DNA of 64,000 nt from Lineus longissimus. Its lineage: Eukaryota > Nemertea > Pilidiophora > Heteronemertea > Lineidae. A program made the translations under genes and the position numbers. Shown here in pieces: positions 50,224 through 61,494 of this stretch (positions within the stretch are counted from its first letter, which is position 1; each line of letters begins with the position of its first letter). Below the pieces are notes generated by a model. The model searched no databases. It saw only the letters and a list, made by a program, of their open reading frames with translations, and was not told the origin of the DNA. Location: contig NC_088310.1 of the NCBI RefSeq assembly GCF_910592395.1, positions 19,849,501-19,913,500 of the forward strand, read 5' to 3'.

Positions 50224-52757
50224 TGAAGTCCTTTGCTTTCCTTACGAATAGTGGCTGAAGCTATTTCATTCACTGTCTCAAATTTAGTCCTTCCCAGGTT
50301 AAAACTCAAGGAATTTCTCGAATCATCAGATAGATCTACTGTACGGATATGCTGGACACATCCAGCCTGAGATATTTGAAGAAAACCAACTGCTTAGACA
50401 GCTGAGACTGTGATAGATATATTTTGAGGGTTTATTCCTTGATGAGAGCCTTTCATCACCAGTCCTTGAACCCTATTCCATAATTCGACCAAGAAAAGCT
50501 CTACTTTCCCAATAACACAGTGTAATATATCATCGTTTTGGCTATTCTGCAAATGTTTTCACAAAAAAATGTCCTAAAAGCATTTCAAGTTGTGCAAATA
50601 AGAACTTGGAAGTCTTGCCTGGGTTTGTGTTTAGACAGCACTTACGGCAAAACCAAACTAGAGTTCGAGGGCAAGTCCAACAGAGAAGATAAACAAACCC
50701 AATGGTTGTCTGCTTCTCGATCAAATCGTTTGCTACACTTGTCAATGAAAAAATGAATGGAATATTTCCTCTCTGGTCCAAACAACTTGAATTTCATTGC
50801 GTCATGAAAAACCAACATCATGGCGATGTGGACAATTTGAATGCCTTTACTGTCCTGTGAAAGAATTTGTGTCTGTAGGCGCTAGATATTTTCATGGGGT
50901 TTCCCCAAATAGTTTCTGTCGTTTTGTTATTTTTTTGCGTTAATTGAAAGGATCTCCATGCAAAGATTTGTCTGCTGGAGATTTGTTTAGTAGCATCATC
51001 AACAGGTGGTTGTGGTAGTTGTGTGTGGCATTTTAAAAATCATCCTGAACAAACTGGGGAAAAGCACATATTATCGTGAACAGTTTAATAAATCATTCCT
51101 CTTTGTTAAAGGAGAACAAACACTTCAACCTTGTATTATGCTTCAAGATTATGAAATACATGTATCATACAATAAGACCAAGCTTCTCCAAAAAAAGCCT
51201 TTATTCTGAAGTTGTTTACAGTTTAATACCATATTTAGTCTTTTAGGCACTGCATTAGCCACTGGAAGCCTTCCTGGAACCATTCTGACCAACTTGATCT
51301 AATCCTCTAGTTAACCATTGATCTCAACTAATCAATTGTTTGCCTTCTTCTGATCCAGACTTCCTCCAAAGAAAAACTCGAAAGACCAATATTTTGGTGA
51401 CAAAAGGTGAAGTCTAGACAAAAAGCCTATGTGTGGTGTGAGCTGATCCCATGTGATGTCACCTAAGATCTTGTAAGTATGTTAGCCAAATCTCTGGAAA
51501 TTTTAATCCTTCATGTTTCAAACATGATAAAGAGACCAATTAGGATAGGGTATGTGGGGCTGTCTCCCACTGTTTTTCCAGGCGATAAATTGTGCGTCAC
51601 TGTTTAATGCTTGATCAGGCGGTTCACTGGTCAGTTTGAAGAAAATTGTCGTTAGGATTCAACCTGCCAAAAAGTGTCAAATTGATAATGGTTTGTTCAG
51701 TCAGTGTCTTTGTGGCCTGATTCTGGAACAGGATGAGACATCGGAGACAAACTTTTCCATCTCTTGCACAACCTGTCCTTGGTTGTGACCCTCCTCCAGA
51801 AAGACACCCCGTGGAATGGATTGCTAGCGAGGAAGAGGGTTCATTTAGAGATGCAGATTGGTTTTGTCCTCGCATCAATTCCTGATAGTTTGAACCAGTG
51901 GGTTAATTATCACCAGTATATGCCTTCTACACACAGCATAGGCCTATGATATGACCATAGACATATAATACAAGTATGTTTACCATGTATCTCATAAGTT
52001 TATAGTTGAACCAATTAATGTGAGATTTCTGGGTCAGCGAGGAAAATTTTTGTAATAACAATCATGATTTTCAGTCAAATTGCAAGTCGGACTCAGTGTT
52101 TTTCGGATAGGTAGCAGTGTGGGCAGAGTGAACTCAGATGAATGCCTTAAATCTAAAGACCTCATCACCACTACCACAATGTCAGAATGAAATGATATAT
52201 AACCCTTAAACACCAAACATATGTGAGCGGATATGACTTATCTTTTGAATGTGTCATTACCTCACTTCGCGAAAAGAACAAAACTTTCTCTGTCCTGCAT
52301 CTTGGATGCTTCCTGCTTCCTGAAAGAAGATGTCATATGCTCAAAACAGGGACTGTGAATCGCACCCACAACACAGAGATGGCAGGTGCTAAACTGTGCC
52401 ATTTTGACAGCGACAACAATGTCATGTTGGCATTTGCTAAAGAAGCAGAATGGAATTGACTGTCGATTGTTTCAAAGAAATATACAATTTCTTGTTACCT
52501 ATTACCGGTAGTGTGTCAAACTCACTGAATATATTGATGAATTGAAAATAGATCTCTGACATTTCTATTTAATTTCAGTATGGAAGGAATTCCAGTGGCT
52601 TTGATTACACCTGATTGTGTGATGAAGTCTTGACCAAGCCATGACCAGGGAATGAGGCAATCCACCTGTTGGGAGCCCCTGAATGAAGGTGGGTGATACT
52701 GGAAGAGACAGTCTTGTAGTCAAGCTATCGCAGTGTACTGAAGGAGTGTTGCTAATA
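50224..52757. other. Gene-poor stretch
   Basis: No recognisable gene. The frame 52223-52459 has a balanced amino-acid composition but no motif and no good splice acceptor. Confidence 0.5.
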
Positions 52758-53300
52758 TGCAAGTTGCAAGTTGCAAGTAGGAAATGCAAGTTGCAAGTAG
52801 GAAATGCAAGTTGCAAGTTGGAAATGCAAGTTGCAAGTTCGAAATGCAAGTTGCAAGTAGGAAATGCAAGTTGCAAGTTGCGCAAGTTACAAATATATTT
52901 TCATCAAAATTACAAGGATCCTTTCACAAAGTTCAACCAGCTAAAGCCCACAACAAATAAAGGTTTGTTTTTTTATGTAAACAGTTTCTCAACCAAGTGA
53001 TGAAGAACCTTGTCAATGAACAACATTCTAATTGTTTATATCGGCCAGTGGGTTATTTTGATCTTGGCAATTAAATGCTTACATTATGTAACCATACTGT
53101 GGTATCCATTCTAGAATTAAACCCTTGTATAAACAGATCTGAATTTCTTAGTACCTTGGGGATGGGGGTCAAATGGATATTTGGGTCATTTCTATGAGAA
53201 TATATTTGTAACTTGCGCAACTTGCAACTTGCATTTTCAACTTGCAACTTGCATTTTTAACTTGCAAATTGCATTTTTAACTTGCAACTTGCAACTTGCA
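52758..53300. mobile_element. Foldback-type element with tandem-repeat inverted arms
   Basis: The left arm (52758-52900) is built from TGCAAGTTGCAAGTAGGAAA-type units. The right arm (53199-53300) is the inverse, with units CAACTTGCATTTTTAACTTG. The innermost 22 bases of each arm pair perfectly (TTGCGCAAGTTACAAATATA on the left and its complement on the right). The 298-bp loop (52901-53198) is unrelated AT-rich sequence without an open frame. Long inverted repeats made of short tandem units are the defining trait of foldback (FB/TU/Galileo-like) elements. No target-site duplication is visible. Open frames across the arms are repeat artefacts. Confidence 0.75.
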
Positions 53301-53494
53301 GAAAAGAAACCCTCGTACTGAAGAGGGCATTCATCAGTACCGTTATTGGAGGAATGCAGGTGTGTGTGCATGGGCTGTCGCCAATGCGAGGTCTATTAAG
53401 ATCTTAGCAATTTAGCTCAACCTGCAATACGACCTGCACTAACCAAATCACTTTTACATGGACAAATGCCCTGATAATTCTCTTCTTTAACCAG

Positions 53495-53730
53495 ATCTGT
53501 TTGCTCCATCTGAAGTTGCTCTGTGGCACCAGCCAAATGAAAAGGGACCTGTCTTCTCGCTTCAGCTGAGCAACCTGCCCAAAAACTTACCCAATATCAG
53601 TTCTTTACACCTTCTGATAATGAAAAACTCATCATATTTTAAAACTAACTTTAGGATATTGCCTTCCTTTCTCATCCTCATTACCACGGAAACGCCGAGG
53701 TTCAAGAGGACACTTCCTTGGCTTCCTTAG
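53495..53730 (+). other. Possible exon, unidentified
   Basis: The acceptor TTCTCTTCTTTAACCAG is followed by a frame (needing one base from upstream) open for 77 codons. It begins L-F-A-P-S-E-V-A-L-W-H-Q-P-N-E-K-G-P-V-F. The first half looks protein-like and the second half less so. No donor is evident, so it would be a terminal exon. No partner exon was found. Confidence 0.25.
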
Positions 53731-56700
53731 CAATGCGGTTACCAAGCGTCTATTGCCGTTGCCAGTATCTTGAAAATAGTCTTAAAGATAAATTTCTGAA
53801 TTCTCAGAGATGGGATGTGATGATGCCGCTAGGCTCAACAATCACACAAAAGACATTGGACATAATGGAGCCTGCCTTTAATTGAAACGCATTTGCTTTG
53901 CATCCTGCCAGGTTCCTGTTGTGGAAGTGAGCTTGATTCAGAGGTCAAGTGTGGAAGTGAATCGAAAGTGAAACTTTCTCCATAGTTCCTGCATCCCCCT
54001 CAGCAGTCAACAGATTTGAGATCTCCAATCTCAAGGTCAAAAGCTGTTTTCCTAGCACTTAATTCCTTTTTGCCCTTTTTCACGACGAGTGCCCTTCGGG
54101 TTAGATTTAAACCTGTCCACCAAAGTACGTGTTATTTGCAGCAAAGAAGAATGGTTTGATTGGCAAAGCATTCTATCCCTTGTTGTGTTATAGCTGAGCC
54201 TTCATCTGAAAATATTTTCGTTCCATCTGTAGTCTATTTGAATGATCGGTTCAGATATTTGATACCAAAGTGTCCGATGCCTGCCCCCTCACTCCCCTCG
54301 CAAAGTGGTTTAAAATAATAAGATTGAACTTTAGTGACCACTACTGCACATTAAGTTAGATCATGTTATGCTTTTTGAATAAGGTAGATTCAATCGGTCA
54401 TTTTATTAAGCCTACTTGTATTAAAGTTTTATCTGTGGTCTATCTACTATTGCCACTTTTGGTGTAGACTGATAGCACAAATCTGTCTTGTTGGGTAATT
54501 TTTTAATTTTGGGTTGATTGCAACATTTCAAATTGAGCCAGGTTGTACTAATTATTACGTCGCCGACAGCTTTGTGGGGATTCTGAGCATGGCAGAGTGG
54601 CATTGCGTTGGGAATGGTCCAATGAATGGGGCAGGTTTGTCAGTCATGGCGCCATCATATCCAAATACGGGACTAAAACCCAGTTTACCACACTAAAAAT
54701 GTGACTGTACACAGGCAGAAGCCCATTAGCTGGTCACAGTCAGCTCAGATGAAATGAGTTATGAATGGCATGGTTATAATAACGTTGTTGTTGATCTAAA
54801 ACTGGGCTAATTTGCTTTGATCTGTGCTGTACACTCATCAGGTCTCTCATCATCTGATATTAGTGCAGTAATTCTCGGCCAGATTTAGCCCGCTTAATCG
54901 TTTTCGGTTAAGGCACAAGGTCGATAGATGCTTTGATTTGCATGGAGCCTTCGCCATGGAGCAGGGTATGCAATGCCTGATTGCGACCTTGACTTAAATT
55001 GTTTTGATGTGATATCTACTGCCTTTTCCTTGGATTATCTAAAGACAGTGATATGATGATCCAATCCCTCTTTTCCATGCATATGATGGTGGTCCTTTTT
55101 TGCTGTCGCAGTATACCTTTACTACTCAGCTCAGTTGCTGCTTTTCAAAACCCAGGTGCTTCAATCTCCCAGTGCTGCTGTAGAGAACTACATTTACAAT
55201 GGAGACGATTTTCGTTAGGTGCTTTGTCAGAGACCTTGGTCAGTATAAAGCTCCATATAAAAATGGCTAAAATATGATTGATAACTTGTGAGAGTTTCTG
55301 TAACCATCAATTGTTCTATTCTGGAGATTGCTACTCCGACTCACTGGATAAGTGTGTGCCCATTTAGCCTCCAATTAGATTTAAGGTTTACTTTACAGTA
55401 GCGCAGTGGTTTCAACATTCAGTAGGGTGATGTCCTTGTAAAGACCCAAAGGATGAAGTGATATGTTAGGAAACGACCTGCAGGCCACGATTACAGCCGG
55501 CCACCAATATGTTTTTAATATCGGTCTATCCGATATACCAAGGAATGGGGCCCATTATTACATCAGTTAATAATCACTGTAGTTCTGTCTGTAGTTTGCC
55601 TAGTGATTAAGGCTAATTGTCTCCTGCCCCAATATATAGCGCTATGCAGGAAGTGGCTGTTCGATGTTGAGAAAAAATATCGTCAAATAATAGCGGCAAT
55701 TTTGAAGCAGTTATGCTGGACGAGTGCTAGTTACAACAATGTTGATAACCACCATACATCGCTTAAATTTGATGATAAAAGAGTTATAAAATGTATTTCT
55801 GACGTTGTAAACTCTGAATAGGGCTGATATAAAGTTCTAATTTGTAAACAATTTGGAACTCCTGATGGAATTCTCCAGGACTCTAGTCATTTTCTCCTCA
55901 GTTGAAAAATATGCTAACAGTTCTAACCTTGTCTTATAAATAGCCCCGATTGTTGACATCTAATGTATTTGGTAGGAGTATTGCATAGCTTGGGAAACGC
56001 CACATATATCATGATGATTTCTCTGAAATTAACAAAACTCATGAAATGAAGCACCCTTGATCCGCGTTGATCATAGTCCGAATTCGTTCCACGGGGTCAA
56101 TAAGTACACATTCTCAGAATTGAAGGACCCGTTGTTCCTGAAACTGCCGATGCTTAATTGAATATGAATGTATGAAGTGTTAGTATATGACCCTTATAGT
56201 TGATGTTGATGTATGATTTATTCGATTATTATTCTCTAGGAGTTAAAAAAGTACCGAAGGTAGGGATCGCATCATAGTGATTATTTATCAAATGTCGATT
56301 TCTAAGGAAAAAGGTTGGTTTCGATCGCTTAACCAAAACAACTTTTGAATCAAAACAACTTTTTTATGAAAAGTCCTTCACATGTGTTAGGTCATGTTAA
56401 AATGCAATTGTTGATATCATTGACAAATTACCATTTTTAAATTACTTTCTAAATACAGGTTATAGAGGTGGTTTTATGCTATACACCTGTGATTGAATTT
56501 GCATCGATGATACTTTCCTTATTTAGATGCAAATTCACCAATATCAAGTTTTACATTATTGAATTGAATTTCATTAGCCCACAATTCTAAATAAGATGTG
56601 TCCCAGTTGGCATGGTGCCAGAGGTTTTGTTTTGGTCTTGTTGGTGTGTATCACTGCCGATTCATGTCGTTGTGACAGACTATGCTCTGAAATCGCATAG

Positions 56701-57188
56701 TCCCTTTAACGAGCTCTATACGACTGCCCAAGGTGGGGATTAGACTTCTTGATGTGAGATGTAGCTTTTGGGTCCTTAAATGATTGTATGGAATGTTGAA
56801 ATTGATAGTCAGCATGTCCTTATTCGTCGTTAAATATGCTGTGCATGGAATCTGGGAAAGTTTCTTCTTGATTCTGTGTCGAACCAGATCAAAGCCATTA
56901 ATTTCAAGACATTGCTGGGTAGCCCCTTGTCAAACTCAACTGTAGTAAGCTTTTAAAAAATGACTTATCTCTGAAAAGTTGGCCCAGATCCAGGATATCA
57001 CCATGATCGTTGACAATAATGTGTCTCTTTACTATTAAAAGAGGCTCCTTTTATTTATGTAACCACCTGTTGGGAGTGGTGATTTGCATCTCATGAATGG
57101 CATGAATAAAACAAATATCATTGCCAGCATGTGTTTATTTCACCAGTAGGTCCTTCATGCTGTTTGTTTATCATTTCTTTATATGCAG
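53731..57188. other. Gene-poor stretch
   Basis: Nothing recognisable. Short frames near 55053 and 55603 are of chance length. Confidence 0.5.
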
Positions 57189-57281
57189 CATCCCAGGAAA
57201 CTACCTCCAGCGGACCATCCTGAAGAATTGCTGCTTCAGTCTACAGCCCCCCCCCCCATCAACTCTGGTGATGACTACATG
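57189..57281 (+). CDS. Candidate internal exon, unidentified gene
   Basis: This 31-codon segment is phase 0 at both ends. It is preceded by a strong acceptor (TTATCATTTCTTTATATGCAG) and followed by GTAAAA. It encodes HPRKLPPADHPEELLLQST, then APPPINSGDDYM. The proline-rich, acidic, D-D-Y-M-containing peptide resembles a cytosolic tail of a signalling or adaptor protein, but no family can be named. An 11-C homopolymer (57247-57257) lies inside and sets the frame for the last eleven codons. No neighbouring exon was found. Confidence 0.4.
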
Positions 57282-60200
57282 GTAAAAAAAATCCAAGTAT
57301 GATATATGAATCCATGAGTATGTAGAGATAGAGAATCAATTTTATTGTACATGTACATTAGTGGTGCTGCCATGACATCACCGTCTGAGCTTGCAACTAA
57401 TTGCATCGGCCTATGATGGGCCTATGTCTATGACTGTACAATGAACAGGCTTAGCCTTGGAAATTGCTTGCGGAAGTCTACGAGATTGCGGTCTCGGGAT
57501 GTGGCGATTTATGATGCATCCTGATCGAAGGTTATCTCAAGTACGCCGATGGTTTATGTCATCAAAAGATATATCGTTCAAAGGATATCAAACTTTCTAT
57601 GAAATCGAAAAAGATAATTTTCTTCAGGATGTTGAACTCTCCTTATACTTTTATTATACAAAGAATACTATCAATTGCAACTTCTTTTTGGATTATTTAT
57701 TGACTGATAATGAAAGAAATATTCTAAGAAGGTTCTTGATCCAATTTGGCAATGAATTCTGTCAGCGGCCACTGACCCATCCTTCAGAAAATACTATATA
57801 ACAATTTTTGGCACGCTAAGTTCAGGCCACTGGCCTCAAAGTTATGATAATTATATTGAAGGGAGGTCAGGGCAATACCAGATTCCCTGAACTATTAATA
57901 TGTACTAAAGTATTGGATTTATGATGATAAGAAATAGGTATTTTGAACGTGGGCAAGGTTGTTCTGGGACCTTCCCAGCAATGAACCTGAAGGACAACAT
58001 GCAGCATCTTATACATGCTTCCTGAAATTGGTGGCTTGCATTGGAACTAACTTTTTCCCCCTTGTCCGTCAATAAAGGCATTCAAGTGTGTTGGTCAACC
58101 ATGACTATCTCCTTTGTCCCTCCACCATAAGGCCTAGTTTCCCCTTATGACATCACTATTTCGGACACTCAGCACCCCATTTTTGGTAAGGTGTATAGCA
58201 GTGTTGGAGACAGGCTGACAACATTCCCACCTGGATGCATAGGCCTTTCACTCAGTATTAGGCCTACTTGCCAGAACGAGTGTAAATAACATGCAAGTTG
58301 AGGTGATTGTGTTTTGATGACCCTGTTATATTCAAGGATGCTCATACTTGGTCGGAAACAGCTGGTTTTTCCACTCAAAGTTCCGGGCTTGGCCGACTAA
58401 GGGCAAAGAAGTGTCAAAGCCTTTGAGTGAAGTTGGGATGAAATCAACACATGGCTGGTTAGTGGATATGAGATCCAACAGAGTTTTGATGGAGAGGACA
58501 CTCTCATCTTAACAAGATAAAACAGTGTTGGTTTGCCAATAACTGGATTTCTTCAGAGGGGGACAGGATGTGTCCTATAATGCAAACAGAAGTTGCAAAA
58601 TCCCACTGATGCAATCATCAATGATCATAAATAAAAACTGCTATTAAAAAGTTACATAGTGTTCAAATGGTTCTAATTTATGCGTAATGGCACCAGTATA
58701 TATCGCTAATGGTGACACTTTGTTCTCTTTGGCGGTGATAACTTAGGAAGTAGTTAATAAGTTGCGACACGAGTGGTGCTTTTGTTGATCAGCTTCTGAT
58801 TAGATGACATTCGTGCATTTGTGATTAAAAGCTTTTTGTTTTGATTAGAAGACGTGCTTTAATATGCTGATGAGTGATAAGTTTGAATAATTTGGTTTCG
58901 ACTTGTTGCATTTCCCTTTTGTTGGCATGTGACAAGAATGCTTCAAACTTCTGGTTCTGTTCATCAATATCGCAATCGCTGTTGGATACCTGTCTTTGTG
59001 CAGAATGTAATGTTCCCTTGAAAACAAAAGACCAAGAGTATTTGTTGCTTCTTTCTATAAGGTTTATCTGGCTAGTGTCAAAAGCTTGAATATACCAGTT
59101 GATTAGTTTATCTACATATTTAACTTTGAAAAAATTAGCTTTGGGAAGCAGAAATAGGGAAGTACGGCTCTACCAGGAATCCTGACTAAAAATCAACTTG
59201 TTTGTACTGATGTGGTTTATAAGGTCAAGCAAGCATCTTGGAATTTGATCTCATGACTTATATCAAAACAGGACTGAAAAAAGACAAATATGTGCCGTCC
59301 TTGCCAGCTAACAGTGCACTTGGATGCAGCCTAATTAACCTTTTGGCATGCATAAGGCATTTTGTTATGTTGACTTAAGTGAGTTGGTGTTGGGTGTGGT
59401 TCAGTTTAGACTGATGTCTCAGGGAACCTGGGCTGCTGGTACGTGCTTCTTGTTCGTTGATGTTGGTAATTAGGTTTATCATAGCGGAATTAACCACAAA
59501 GGCTTGTTACTCATTGCATAGGAACTGTGTTAACTGATTTATCTGATCGGAATACTTCCATACGCAAATTGTTTTGTTTTCGAACCTAATAGAGCAATCA
59601 AGTGGTAATGGTATAACTGATACAATCCATTGTCGTAAGATTCCCTTATCGATTTGATCGCCGCTTCTCAAATTGTTCAGGCTACCTACAGTGCTGGGTC
59701 AGCTAAACAATGGTAGGGCATCGATAACTTGTTACGAAGATGATAATTTTCCAGCGGTATGTTGCCCTTTAGCGGAAAGTTTGCATGAAAATTGTATGAG
59801 GTTTGTTGTTTTAGTAAATTGTTTTCTGTTGAAATGTTGGCAGTGTTTTTATACCATCAATGCGCTAAAATTTCACCATCTTTTCACTGTTGGTTGGAAT
59901 TTTGTAGTTAACTGCTGCAAATCATGGATTCAAAAAGGGATGAATCATGAACTTGCTTTGTAACCCCATGAAGCTGGATCCAAAAGATGAATTGATCCTT
60001 TCTTAATTCAGACTTTCTAATGAGTGATTCCCTTTAGGTTTTCCCATAGTTTTCCAATGTTGTCAATGTCGAGTAAGAACTAGGCCATTGTTGTTATGGG
60101 CCAATTAGCCGTCTATGATTGCTGTTCATTTTGCTACCCCTTTCATTGGCAAAGTGGCGTAATTCATGAACAGATTTCCTTAATAACCTTTTAGCGAAAA

Positions 60201-61410
60201 CCTTTTTTATCTGTGGTTGGATACTTTGAAAATGTGACAAAATTTGGTGACATCATGTTTTGGCACGATCTGTAGACTTCTAAAGAAACAATCAAATCAC
60301 CTCATACATGTTTGATGTCATTTGCTATGAAGTTGACAAAAACCTTCTCTTTAGGTCTCTGAAAATCTTGGCTTGGCTTGAAATGGTCAGTCAAAAACAT
60401 TGTCCTTAATGGAGAGGTAAAGCACATTGTCAATGAGGTTGCAAGTCATTTCATCATAGCAATGACAAAGCACTTGATGCATGAAAATAATGCTAGTCAT
60501 TTCAATATAATTATGATAAAAACAACACAAAAAGGATTCAATCATTTCGCCGCTATTTTCCCAAAACATTGCTCGTGCATTCTGGGGCCGCTTCTGCATT
60601 AGACGTGCGTGATCCCAGCGTGAATACCCATTTGAATCTGACCACAGAATTCCTCGCCTTCCTTAACAAAACACCAAGCAAGACCCTAGATGAGGAACAT
60701 CGCTGTTACTTGGACTAATGAATATTTTTCTATTGATTAATCGATGCTAAATATTTTCATACCCAGTTGTGTCACCTGTTGAGATGTTGGGTCCTTGGTG
60801 CGATATTCATGAGAAAATTTTCCTTGGAATAAACACTTTGAATTTGCTATGAACATGCAGTGTGCATGTGCATTTCAGGATAATCTGATTTTGTGACTAA
60901 TATATGAAAAGGAGGCAGAACCTGGTGTTCTACCTAACTTTATTATGCCATCTACAAATTGGTTTAAATTCATGTCAAGGAAGGGCTACCAATGACTTTG
61001 ATCATCTTTTTGTACAGCTGAAGAGATGAAAGCTCATAATTAGGCTTATATGATGTATACTTTTACTCATAGATTATGAATAAACTGTCTGCTCATTGTT
61101 TCGTTGTAAATGTTTTTGTTACGAGTTCTTCTTATTGTAAATACTCAATCTTTTGAGCTACATTCTAGTTCAACTGTACAAGGACGCTCCTTCCAAAAAA
61201 GGTCAGGAATACCCTGCTTTACTTGGAACTATGGGTCACATGTGGGCTTTGATTTAAGATGTTGCACTTATGATTCTAATAAATGGGTTAAAAGTACCAA
61301 GCAAAGGCCTGCTACTTCTTATATATGACTCAGGCCTACTTCTCATTAACTGTTCAGATCACCAGAAAAAAAGCGTAGGAATAAGATAGTCAGGTTTCTA
61401 GGTCATCGGC
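57282..61410. other. Gene-poor stretch
   Basis: The frames 57457-57801 (114 codons) and 59673-59963 lack recognisable motifs or phase-compatible splice partners. TTTATT at about 60937 could be a - strand polyadenylation signal for the gene at 61411-64000. Confidence 0.45.
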
Positions 61411-61494
61411 TCATTGTATCCAGAAGCGCTTCCTCTGCTGACAGGCCTTGCACTTTTTTCCCCAGTTGGAAGTTATAATTGCTCGGAACTTCAG
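61411..61494 (-). CDS. Terminal exon candidate of unidentified gene
   Basis: After the strong acceptor TTTTGTACTATTATCTCCCAG, the phase-0 frame gives 27 residues ending KKCKACQQRKRFWIQ. The frame that takes one upstream base gives a different 30-residue end (first residue split) containing VPSNYNFQLGKKVQGLSAEE and stopping at 61403. Both look protein-like. The true frame depends on the upstream exon. Confidence 0.45.
   Translation of the reverse strand: MKFRAIITSNWGKKCKACQQRKRFWIQ

Noticed and set aside
52565-53000. Repetitive peptides on both strands (CNLHF and CKLQV repeats)
   Set aside because: These are translations of the foldback element's tandem-repeat arm, not genes.
57457-57801. 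114-codon frame near the 57189 exon
   Set aside because: It needs one upstream base, while the candidate exon at 57189-57281 ends in phase 0. It has no motif, and frames of this length are expected by chance.
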